Part shown: positions 26,454 to 34,285 of the stretch, piece by piece
Position numbering within the stretch: the stretch's first letter is position 1
Layout: each line of letters opens with the position of its first letter
Assembly (NCBI RefSeq): GCF_018860805.1
Contig: NZ_JAHKQR010000018.1
Location: 56,129 to 120,128, forward strand
Length of the DNA: 64,000 bases
DNA from: Aestuariibacter sp. A3R04
Lineage (GTDB): Bacteria; Pseudomonadota; Gammaproteobacteria; Enterobacterales; Alteromonadaceae
Direction: 5' to 3'
Program-made: the position numbers and the translations under genes
Notes under the pieces: model-generated
Told to the model about the DNA's origin: nothing
The model's input: the letters and a program-made list of their open reading frames with translations, nothing else
The model's database searches: none

Positions 26454-26795
26454 ATGAATACAACGTTAACACTTGACAAAAAATCGGCGCTCAAGCGTCT
26501 TATGAACAATGAAAACTTGTACGACAAGCTCGTGATCCTGTTTTCGGAGCAAGTTGAAGATATAAGAAGAACATTGCAAAACTACCGGGATATGGATACT
26601 GACTCTTTGCGATTTGCGCTGCACACACTGAAAGGTTCCGCCGGAGAAATCGGTGCCGAAGCCCTTCGCGTTGAATTGGCCCGCGTCGAAACCATTGTGA
26701 AAATGACACCGGATAGCATTTCAGATAAGGACATTCACGCCGTAGAACATGAAATTAGTCTTTTGATGGGTGAATTAGCGCTCCACTACCGCTAG
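26454..26795 (+). CDS. Stand-alone histidine phosphotransfer (Hpt) protein
   Basis: A 113-aa helical Hpt domain with the phospho-accepting His57 in ALHTLKGSAGEIGAE. Co-transcribed with the REC-GGDEF gene. It probably carries phosphate from a hybrid kinase to the Asp62 receiver. No kinase is adjacent; the hybrid kinase at 8776-11604 lacks an Hpt and is one possible donor, which is speculative. Confidence 0.9.
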   Translation: MNTTLTLDKKSALKRLMNNENLYDKLVILFSEQVEDIRRTLQNYRDMDTDSLRFALHTLKGSAGEIGAEALRVELARVETIVKMTPDSISDKDIHAVEHEISLLMGELALHYR

Positions 26796-26830
26796 TTTTC
26801 CAAAAAGTAGCGAAACGTGAGCGACGGACT

Positions 26831-28870
26831 TTACTTCAACGTGCGCACTTTTTTGTTGATTATCTGGCAAGTTTTGAGAAGTGCTGCCAAAGGCGCAGGC
26901 TTCGCAATGAGATAACCCTGAAAATATCTGCATCCCAACCCTGTCATTTTCTGCATTTGCTCTTCGGTTTCTACCCCTTCAGCCACTACGTCATACTTAC
27001 AGATATTGGCTATTGAAATGATCGCATCAACAATCACGGCGCTTTTCTTGTCATTTAACGTCCACACAAAACTGCGATCTATCTTCAATTCGTTCACTGG
27101 CATATTGAGCAAATGCTGAAGTGAAGCATGGCCAGTTCCAAAATCGTCCAGAGACAGACGAATTCCCAATTGTTTCAACGCCTGAATAGATTCAAAGCAC
27201 ATCGTGTTTACGTCGACGAAGAAGGTTTCCGTGATTTCCAAACAAAGGTTACTCGCATCCACATGGTATTTTTCAATGAGTCGTTTGAGTTCATCTGCGA
27301 AGCGCGTGTCCATTAATTCTTTGCTGGAAATATTAACCGACAGAGTGAAGTCTCTTTCAGGTATGGACTTGAGGGCCAAAACCGCCTGTTCCATCACCCA
27401 AAAATCAATTTCGCGGATCAGCCCGACCTTTTCAGCTACTGTAATGTACACTTCGGGAGAGAAGCCAGCCAGCGGCAGGTGGCTGCTTCTGAGTAATACT
27501 TCCGCGCCACTTATCCGTTTAGACACAACATCATATACGGGCATAAACACAATGTTGAAGGCATTTCTTTCCAATGCTATGCGCAGTTCCTGTTCGATAT
27601 AGCGCGCTTGGCGATACTCTTTTTTTAATGCGGGCTCGTAGACTGTATAGCTGGGTTCTGAATCTAAAATTGCATCGATGGCGATGGTGCTTTGGGACAA
27701 CACCTCATCAATATTCATTCCGGGCATCCCTCTGGCAATTCCCAGCTTTACATCCAACCGTAAATGCCCCAGAGATGAGAAATCTACCCCCCGCTGTGAC
27801 GCCGAAACCAACCTGGCGAAAAAGGCTTCGTTGCAATCGTCCATCACCATTAGTAAATTTTCGTCTTGCTTTTTAACCAGTATCGGTCCGTGCTTTTCCC
27901 CTTGAGAAAAAGGTTTAAAGGTTGAGTGAATTAGTTCCAGTACCGTTTCTCTGGAGAATTCTCGCTGCAAAGCGGCAAAGTTTCTTATCCGAATATTGAC
28001 TAGGGTTAAGGGCTGTTTCAGAGGATCGGGGTAGCGCCGCTTAAACCCACGAAGGTTTAACATGTCGAATTCAGCATCATAGTCAGCTAACGTCCGCCAC
28101 CTGGCCAACTCCCGGTTCTTTACCCACAGATAGTGAATCAAAAAACAGAGGATCAGCACTGGCCAGCTAAAGGAAAGTAATGTGTGCACAAACGACGGTG
28201 AAATGAGAAAGCTCACGAATGACAATTCGTGAATATGCAAAATATAGGTACCTGGGGTACTGATCACATTACCTGCAAAATTCACCGAAACATGGGAAAC
28301 TGAAGAGAGATCAGTACCAGCGGCTGCAAATGGTACGTCAAACTGTCTTACCCACCACTGATCGGTGATTACCCGATCAAGAGAAAGCCGTTGAGGCCCC
28401 CCTGGTGAAAACCTCACGGATTGAAAACGGGTTGTGCTTAAATCTTCTTCGTTGTAATCCAGATCATTGCGCAAGGAGCGAAAGGTTAGCTTTAACGGCA
28501 GATTTACCTCGACACCAACTGTTTCCACCCCAGCGTTCACACTTATATAGGCCAGATTATCCAAATGAACAAAGATGTCTGTGCCTTCTTGACTTCTTAG
28601 GTCAAACTGCAACCCACATAAATTATTGGCGCGAATACTACTGATAGCGCAGTCCAAAATAACGCCCTGACGCTCATCGAACTCAAACAAACTTTCTTTT
28701 CTATAACCTGTGACATCTATGCCCGAATACGCTCTCAACACGTTCAATTCGTTTTTGTTAAAAGAGGAATGAGAAAACATCATCAAAGCCAATGAGCACA
28801 AAGCCACCGCGAGAAACACGTGTTTGTATATGTGTAACGACAATCTGCTTAATAGTAAGGCCGGCGGCAT
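26831..28870 (-). CDS. Membrane EAL-domain protein with degenerate GGDEF
   Basis: A 679-aa protein with an N-terminal TM helix, a periplasmic beta-rich region (about 35-240), a second TM helix, a degenerate GGDEF domain (VKKQDENLLMVM at the active site) and a C-terminal EAL domain. The EAL signature reads AEVLLR, but the other metal and catalytic motifs are intact (SVNISSKEL, EITETFF, LDDFGTGHASLQHL, ELKIDRSFV, AEGVETEEQ), so phosphodiesterase activity on c-di-GMP is likely. The start is the ATG at 28870; a TTG at 28960 would add a non-conserved 30-residue leader. Confidence 0.9.
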   Translation of the reverse strand: MPPALLLSRLSLHIYKHVFLAVALCSLALMMFSHSSFNKNELNVLRAYSGIDVTGYRKESLFEFDERQGVILDCAISSIRANNLCGLQFDLRSQEGTDIFVHLDNLAYISVNAGVETVGVEVNLPLKLTFRSLRNDLDYNEEDLSTTRFQSVRFSPGGPQRLSLDRVITDQWWVRQFDVPFAAAGTDLSSVSHVSVNFAGNVISTPGTYILHIHELSFVSFLISPSFVHTLLSFSWPVLILCFLIHYLWVKNRELARWRTLADYDAEFDMLNLRGFKRRYPDPLKQPLTLVNIRIRNFAALQREFSRETVLELIHSTFKPFSQGEKHGPILVKKQDENLLMVMDDCNEAFFARLVSASQRGVDFSSLGHLRLDVKLGIARGMPGMNIDEVLSQSTIAIDAILDSEPSYTVYEPALKKEYRQARYIEQELRIALERNAFNIVFMPVYDVVSKRISGAEVLLRSSHLPLAGFSPEVYITVAEKVGLIREIDFWVMEQAVLALKSIPERDFTLSVNISSKELMDTRFADELKRLIEKYHVDASNLCLEITETFFVDVNTMCFESIQALKQLGIRLSLDDFGTGHASLQHLLNMPVNELKIDRSFVWTLNDKKSAVIVDAIISIANICKYDVVAEGVETEEQMQKMTGLGCRYFQGYLIAKPAPLAALLKTCQIINKKVRTLK

Positions 28871-29229
28871 GATTTTTTTGCATGTCCTGGTTCGTAATAC
28901 ATTGGTTAAACCAATAGAATATTGGCTACTATCGACGATTGTATCGCTCCGTCCATACAAATAGGTATAAACCTTTATAACTGCTTATTGTCCCCTATCA
29001 TTCGCAGTAGACTTTTGTCTAGGCAACGCCAGCTATCCCGTGGGATACAGCCTTTTCAGCAGAATTTAAGCACAGGCAAAAAGTTGATGTCGCGCAAAAC
29101 CAAACCGCAATACCAAAGACGGTTCAAGATAACATTGATTGCAAACTATGCCAGCAACAGTATTTGACACTGCTTAATAATAGGAATTAATAGTATTTGA
29201 GAAGAGTGATATTGAGAGTTATTTTTAAA
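28871..29229. other. Intergenic stretch without recognised gene
   Basis: About 360 bases between the EAL gene and tRNA-Leu. It contains a duplicated 9-mer AGTATTTGA (29158 and 29191), but no ORF with a credible start and no family match that I can recognise. Confidence 0.5.
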
Positions 29230-29316
29230 TGGTGCCCAGGGGCGGACTTGAACCGCCACGACCGTTAGGTCACTAGCACCTGAAGCTAGCGTGTCTACCA
29301 ATTTCACCACCTGGGC
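29230..29316 (-). tRNA. tRNA-Leu (anticodon CAG)
   Basis: An 87-nt class II tRNA on the minus strand. The acceptor stem GCCCAGG pairs with CCTGGGC, the D-arm has GTGAAATTGGTAGACACG, the anticodon loop has CAG, a long variable arm follows, the T-loop is GTTCAAGTC and CCA is encoded (29230-29232). Confidence 0.98.
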
Positions 29317-29362
29317 TAACAAGAACAATTCGGGTCGGTACCCTGCCTTGTTGTGGGAGCGC

Positions 29363-29391
29363 AATTTACGGGTTATCGTTGGTTTTGTCAA
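29363..29391 (-). promoter_or_regulatory. Promoter of tRNA-Leu
   Basis: TTGACA (29391-29386), exactly 17 bases, TAAATT (29368-29363) on the minus strand, followed by a GC-rich discriminator (GCGCTCC). Such discriminators are typical of stable-RNA promoters under stringent control. Confidence 0.72.
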
Positions 29392-29400
29392 TTCCCTGCA

Positions 29401-30075
29401 TCACTTTTTTTCCATTTTTCTATAATCAACTGCGCGAGTGTGTAACAAATCGCCAAATCTAATCGCCTTGCTGCCATTAAGAGCGTGATTTTGTGCAATC
29501 CATAGCTGTAACGTAGCCATGGCATCATCCAAGGCGTTATGTGCCGGTGCAGCCGGTAACCCCAAACGTTGCCGACATACCGACAAGGTAGCGCTATTGG
29601 GCGGTAGAATTTGGTGGTACTTTTTTAATTGATAGACCGCAAGCTTCAGTGTATCAATGAACATCACTGGCGGGCAGTGAATACCCGTATCAGCAAACAC
29701 CCGCTGCAATATGGATAAATCGAGGTTTGCATTGTGGAACACCCAAATATGTGTGTCGGCGTACGTTTTTAAGCGTTTTAATACATCACGCACGTGTTTT
29801 CCTCCGGCAATGTGCTCCTGGATGAGGCCGTGGATAACCGGGCTCTGCGCGAAATCACCTGAGGCTCTAACCACAGAATAAAAGCAACTATCCAGATTAA
29901 TGGTATTTCCCAGCCCTTCCACCCAGCCCACTGACGTTACTTTCGCTTTTGCGCTGTCCAGTGAGGTTAGCTCTAGATCTATCGCTAACAGAGGCGCCTC
30001 ATGTATCAGGCGCTCCGCTTTGTCAGCCGGTATTCTGTTGAATAGCCCCAAACACTGTCTTAACACGGCAAGCAC
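29401..30075 (-). CDS. DEDDh 3'-5' exonuclease (DnaQ-like)
   Basis: A 224-aa exonuclease. Exo I is AIDLELTSLD, Exo II is HNANLDLSIL and Exo III is HNALDDAMATL, giving the DEDDh metal-binding set. The start is GTG at 30075, one base after the stop of the DUF294 gene, so translation is coupled. The same pairing of a DnaQ-like exonuclease with a CBS/DUF294 protein occurs beside actP/acs loci of other gammaproteobacteria. Its role in acetate metabolism, if any, is not known to me. Confidence 0.88.
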   Translation of the reverse strand: MLAVLRQCLGLFNRIPADKAERLIHEAPLLAIDLELTSLDSAKAKVTSVGWVEGLGNTINLDSCFYSVVRASGDFAQSPVIHGLIQEHIAGGKHVRDVLKRLKTYADTHIWVFHNANLDLSILQRVFADTGIHCPPVMFIDTLKLAVYQLKKYHQILPPNSATLSVCRQRLGLPAAPAHNALDDAMATLQLWIAQNHALNGSKAIRFGDLLHTRAVDYRKMEKK

Positions 30076-30076
30076 G

Positions 30077-31909
30077 TTAACTCATCCCACCGGAAAAATG
30101 CATCACGGCCCCCTGCTGCGCCCGCTCAATGGCCTTAAAAGCCGCTTTCAATTGGTGCTTTTCGATAGATGATAAATCGGAAACGCGAACGCGATTATCG
30201 GTAACCTTGTTTGTCAATTGGTGACGCCAGCGCAATCGGTTCAAAAACAACCAAATATCGCGAAGATTCTGTGCATCTTTGGTTGATAACCCTGCCCCCG
30301 CTGGTAAAGCGGCCAGACGGGATAGTGTGGCAGGAACAGTCAGCCCACTCGCCAAGGCATATATGCGGGCTAAATTGTTGATAACTGCTACCGCTTTGAC
30401 CTTTAAGTCAATCGTATCTTTATGCTCATAGCCTTTCTCGTATACAAACTTCTGAAACATGGACAAGGGCACAGACACATCGTTGTTGTGCCTGGCAAGT
30501 GCGGCGAGAAAGATCTTCTGCTTCAATACAGGAGCGCGCAAACGCTGCAGACAGTGAAATAAATCAGTATCGCCAGCAGCACAGCGCGCATCGAGGAATA
30601 TGTTAAAGTGCATTATGGCAGCGGGAGTGGGCTGTCTTACCCATTCCTTTGCTTCTCCTTCTGCTTGCTTTAACGACAGGCGCAATGCGGGGTTAGACGC
30701 CATAATATTACCATCGCACAACTTAATGCCACACTTTGCCAAACCGTTGCACACATAGGCTGACAAGGCTTCAAAATACTGGCCCTCAGCATGGTCAGGC
30801 ATGGTTTCCAGCAACAAACCGTTATCCTGATCCGACCCCATGGTTTGATCTTCTCTCGCTTGAGAACCATAGACAACCCAACTGAATTTTATCGGTGCCG
30901 GACCGTGTTCGCGCTGATAAAAATATATGAGCTTTCTGGTCATGATGTCCGTTGCCTGGGAAAGCACTTTCCCGGCAATATCAAAATCGCCTAATCGTTT
31001 GGCGTGAGTGGCAAAGTAATGGGGCATCTGCCAAGACAAGCGCGTCAACTCATACAAATTATCTGCTTTGGCCAACTCGCCAATGATGAAGAGTACGTTT
31101 CCACGTTGATGTCTGACCACGTCAGACGTCGTGATCATACCAAGGGGTTTTCTGCTATTGCGATCCACTACCGGTAAATGATGTATATTTCGCTCTGTCA
31201 TCAATGCCATGGCATCAAACATGGTGCGATACTGATGCAACATGGCAGGTGTACGGGTCATGATGGTGTGCACTGGCAAAGTGATATCTGTTGCCTTCGC
31301 GACGACCCGGTTGCGCAAATCTCTGTCGGTGACAATCCCTACCAGTTTATCGTTCCGGGTTATCAAGAGCGAAGATACCTTGTTTTGTGCCATAACGTTC
31401 GCGGCATCGCGAATGGTTACATTCTGAGATGCCTGAACCGGCGTACCGGCAATAACGTCATTGAGGGCTTTATACAACCACATTGAATTTGAATCATTCA
31501 CAGCCTGATTTTGTAACGCATCTGCACGGGAACCGTGAAAAAAATCGTTAACCGCCGGAAGATCCATAGCCCGCTTAAATGCCTCTGCAGTAAAGCAAAA
31601 CACCAGTCCGGGTTTATCCACTTTTACCGTCAGTGGATAAGAGATATTGTCGATCAACTGATGATAGCCAAAATAGTCACCTTCACTGAGATGACGTTCT
31701 CCCTCTTCTGAATCCCTGACGGAAAACTGCCCGTTTTGAATAAGAAAAAGCCTGCCGGCATTTTCCTCTAGCAAAGTGTCTTGGTTTTCCTCAGTGAGAT
31801 ATATCAGTGAGGCGTACTTAGCTAAGTCACTCATATCGGCGTCACTTAACTGGTCAAATGGTGCCGACGTTTTGAGAAAATCCGTCACCTGCTGTGGTAG
31901 TACGCTCAT
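30077..31909 (-). CDS. Cyclic-nucleotide-binding / CBS / DUF294 nucleotidyltransferase protein
   Basis: A 610-aa cytoplasmic protein. A cNMP-binding-like domain spans about residues 15-125 (EGERHLSEGDYFGYHQL), a CBS pair about 150-270 (KVSSLLITRNDKLVGIVTDRDL; NIHHLPVVDRNSRKPLGMIT), a DUF294 nucleotidyltransferase-like domain about 300-440 (YGSQAREDQTMGSDQDNGLL, the G-S..D.D pattern), and a DUF294 C-terminal domain. The ATG at 31909 with AAGGGGG before it is preferred over GTG 31924. Architecture resembles a GlnD-like regulatory transferase whose target is unknown. It follows actP on the same strand. Confidence 0.87.
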   Translation of the reverse strand: MSVLPQQVTDFLKTSAPFDQLSDADMSDLAKYASLIYLTEENQDTLLEENAGRLFLIQNGQFSVRDSEEGERHLSEGDYFGYHQLIDNISYPLTVKVDKPGLVFCFTAEAFKRAMDLPAVNDFFHGSRADALQNQAVNDSNSMWLYKALNDVIAGTPVQASQNVTIRDAANVMAQNKVSSLLITRNDKLVGIVTDRDLRNRVVAKATDITLPVHTIMTRTPAMLHQYRTMFDAMALMTERNIHHLPVVDRNSRKPLGMITTSDVVRHQRGNVLFIIGELAKADNLYELTRLSWQMPHYFATHAKRLGDFDIAGKVLSQATDIMTRKLIYFYQREHGPAPIKFSWVVYGSQAREDQTMGSDQDNGLLLETMPDHAEGQYFEALSAYVCNGLAKCGIKLCDGNIMASNPALRLSLKQAEGEAKEWVRQPTPAAIMHFNIFLDARCAAGDTDLFHCLQRLRAPVLKQKIFLAALARHNNDVSVPLSMFQKFVYEKGYEHKDTIDLKVKAVAVINNLARIYALASGLTVPATLSRLAALPAGAGLSTKDAQNLRDIWLFLNRLRWRHQLTNKVTDNRVRVSDLSSIEKHQLKAAFKAIERAQQGAVMHFSGGMS

Positions 31910-31986
31910 GGTAACCCCCTTCACAACCTTTTCGTTACCGGGACAAAAAGAGTGTAGTCAATTCCTTCTTCGACCTGCAAACGACA

Positions 31987-32013
31987 AGAGGCTCATCGCT
32001 GGGATAAGCCTCT
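31987..32013 (-). terminator. Weak hairpin after actP
   Basis: The arms AGAGGCT / AGCCTCT with a 13-base loop lie 27 bases after the actP stop. There is no clear T-tract, so it is probably a partial terminator that allows readthrough into the DUF294 gene. Confidence 0.35.
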
Positions 32014-32039
32014 ATTTCAGGTATTGTTATCAGGCGATG

Positions 32040-33764
32040 TTAGTGCGCTGACGCCTCACCTGACCCTTTGGGATAGCGAATATCTTCAACCATTTGCTGA
32101 ATCTCTTCTGGTGCTTCACCTGTCATTTTGAAAACGGCAAAAGCAACCAGGAAGTTTACAACCATGCCCAACGTACCAATACCTTCAGGTGAAATACCAA
32201 ACCACCAGTTGTCAGGCGTGTTAGCCGCTGGATTGACAAACTTGAAGTAAATAATGTAGGCAGCGGTGAATGCTATACCGGCAATCATGCCTGATACAGC
32301 GCCGGTTCCGTTCATCCGTTTACTAAAGATCCCCATAATAATTGCTGGGAAGAAGCTCGATGCCGCCAAGCCAAAGGCAAAGGCAACCACCTGAGCCACG
32401 AAACCAGGCGGGTTAATGCCAAAGTATCCGGCAATGACAATAGCAACACCGGCCGCCAACCGTGCGTAAAACAACTCAGCTTTATCGGTAATGTTGGGTG
32501 CAAAGTTTCGCTTCAGCAAATCGTGAGACACCGACGTGGAGATTACCAACAATAACCCCGCTGAAGTTGACAGGGCTGCAGCAACACCGCCGGCAGCAAC
32601 TAATGCGATAACCCACCCTGGTAAATTAGCAATTTCTGGGTTCGCCAACACCATGATATCGCGGTCGACATTGACTTCATTTCTGCTGTTAGGGTCATCA
32701 ATACTACCCGCCGCATAGAACATTTTACCGTCATTGTTTTTGTCTTTAATGGTAATAAGACCGGTTTTCTCCCAATTCTTAATCCATTCCGGACGTTGGG
32801 AAATTTCAGTTCCGGCCATATCCGGCCCATTGATGGTTTCTATCATGTTCACGCGGCCAAATGACGCCAGTGCTGGTGCCGTCGTATATAAAATGGCGAT
32901 AAACAACAACGCCCAGCCTGCAGACTTACGGGCATCACGTACTTTCGGTACAGTGAAGAAGCGCACGATAACATGGGGTAAACCAGCGGTTCCGACCATT
33001 AGGGCAAAGGTGATAAAGAAGACGTCAATTGTACTCTTCGAGCCATTGGTATATTCATTAAATCCAAGCTCAACGGAGAGGTTATCCAGCTTTTCAAGCA
33101 TGTATACACCTGAACCGTCGGCCAATGTTGCACCGAAGGCCGTTTGCGGCAATATGTGCCCGGTCACCATCATAGAGATAAACACAACGGGAACAAGATA
33201 AGCGAAAATCAGTACACAATACTGCGCCACCTGAGTGTAAGTAATCCCCTTCATACCGCCTAAAACGGTATAAAAGAACACAATGGCCATACCAATAACC
33301 ACACCGGTTACAATATCAACTTCAAGAAAACGACTGAATACAACACCTACACCGCGCATCTGCCCGGCAACATAGGTAAAGCAAACAAAGATGGCACAAA
33401 ACACGGCAACCGTTCGCGCCGTTTGTGAATAGTAGCGGTCACCGATGAAATCCGGTACAGTGAATTTACCAAATTTTCTCAGGTATGGGGCAAGGCATAA
33501 GGCTAGTAAAACATAACCTCCGGTCCAACCCATGAGGTAAACGGCGCCGTCATATCCCATAAAAGAGATCAAACCCGCCATAGAAATGAATGACGCAGCC
33601 GACATCCAGTCAGCAGCCGTTGCCATGCCGTTCATAATAGGCGGAACGCCACCGCCGGCTACGTAGAAATCGTTGGTTGAACCAGCGCGGGCCCAAATTG
33701 CTATGCCAATGTATAATGCGAAAGAAGCACCAACAATGATAAAGGTTAATAATTGAACGTCCAT
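32040..33764 (-). CDS. actP: Sodium:solute (acetate) symporter ActP-like, SSS family
   Basis: A 574-aa inner-membrane Na+ symporter with about 13-14 TM helices. SSS features: DFYVAGGGVPPIMNGMATAADWMSAASFISMAG, GGMKGITYTQVAQY and AAALSTSAGLLLVISTSVSHD. It sits downstream of a DUF4212 small subunit and near acs, as in acetate-uptake loci, so acetate or a similar short monocarboxylate is the likely substrate. A 50-60-residue insertion (around residues 315-375) occurs in this subfamily. Transcribed divergently from crbS. Confidence 0.9.
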   Translation of the reverse strand: MDVQLLTFIIVGASFALYIGIAIWARAGSTNDFYVAGGGVPPIMNGMATAADWMSAASFISMAGLISFMGYDGAVYLMGWTGGYVLLALCLAPYLRKFGKFTVPDFIGDRYYSQTARTVAVFCAIFVCFTYVAGQMRGVGVVFSRFLEVDIVTGVVIGMAIVFFYTVLGGMKGITYTQVAQYCVLIFAYLVPVVFISMMVTGHILPQTAFGATLADGSGVYMLEKLDNLSVELGFNEYTNGSKSTIDVFFITFALMVGTAGLPHVIVRFFTVPKVRDARKSAGWALLFIAILYTTAPALASFGRVNMIETINGPDMAGTEISQRPEWIKNWEKTGLITIKDKNNDGKMFYAAGSIDDPNSRNEVNVDRDIMVLANPEIANLPGWVIALVAAGGVAAALSTSAGLLLVISTSVSHDLLKRNFAPNITDKAELFYARLAAGVAIVIAGYFGINPPGFVAQVVAFAFGLAASSFFPAIIMGIFSKRMNGTGAVSGMIAGIAFTAAYIIYFKFVNPAANTPDNWWFGISPEGIGTLGMVVNFLVAFAVFKMTGEAPEEIQQMVEDIRYPKGSGEASAH

Positions 33765-33767
33765 GGC

Positions 33768-34034
33768 TTACTCCTCGTCTACACCGTATTTTTTGTCCAG
33801 TGCATTCATTTTCGCCATGTAGACAAAAATCAGCGCAACAAACACGTAAATTGAGCCTTGCTGTGCAAACCAGAAACCCAACTTAAAACCAAAGAATTGA
33901 ATCGTGTTAAGTGCGTCGACAAATAAAATGCCAGCTCCAAACGAAACAATAAACCAGACCACCAACAATTTGGCGAGGAGGGAAAGGTTTTCCTTCCAGT
34001 ATGCCTTTTTGTCGTCTTCATTTTTAAATGCCAT
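33768..34034 (-). CDS. DUF4212 small subunit of the sodium/acetate symporter
   Basis: An 88-aa membrane protein with two TM helices (LLAKLLVVWFIVSFGAGILFV and FWFAQQGSIYVFVALIFVYM). DUF4212 proteins are encoded immediately upstream of actP-type symporters; here three bases separate the two genes. Thought to be an accessory subunit; function inferred from constant genomic pairing. Confidence 0.92.
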   Translation of the reverse strand: MAFKNEDDKKAYWKENLSLLAKLLVVWFIVSFGAGILFVDALNTIQFFGFKLGFWFAQQGSIYVFVALIFVYMAKMNALDKKYGVDEE

Positions 34035-34206
34035 CTTTCCGTCCTCTTATCAGGTTAAGCAGATGTTTTTTTTACATTTGTATAACGACTGTTTTTTTAC
34101 CGTTTTTTTCATTAAAACGATGCATTCGTTTATTGATGAAAAACGCGCAAAAACCTGCCGAGACTTATTTTTCCTCTACTCTAGACGGGGTAAGGCAATC
34201 GAGAAA

Positions 34207-34222
34207 TGAGACCATGGTCGTA
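34207..34222. promoter_or_regulatory. Candidate CrbR operator in the actP/crbS divergent region
   Basis: TGAGACCATGGTCGTA contains the perfect palindrome GACCATGGTC (34210-34219). It has the same GAC-N4-GTC form as two sites before acs. Downstream TATAAT (34245-34250) puts the crbS start near 34257, so the site is centred close to -42, the place expected of a class II activator. Confidence 0.5.
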
Positions 34223-34285
34223 GGTCAAGAAATAATCAAGCAGATATAATACACACAAACTTGTTAAGGGAATGTATATAAAATA

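Noticed and set aside
28922..29167. 81-codon plus-strand ORF between the EAL gene and tRNA-Leu
   Set aside because: No ribosome site or domain; basic and glutamine-rich composition typical of random AT-balanced DNA. Kept only as part of an empty intergenic stretch.
29230..29316. tRNA-Leu as an integration site (attB) for a genomic island
   Set aside because: No integrase next to it and no repeated copy of the tRNA 3' end was noticed within the window.
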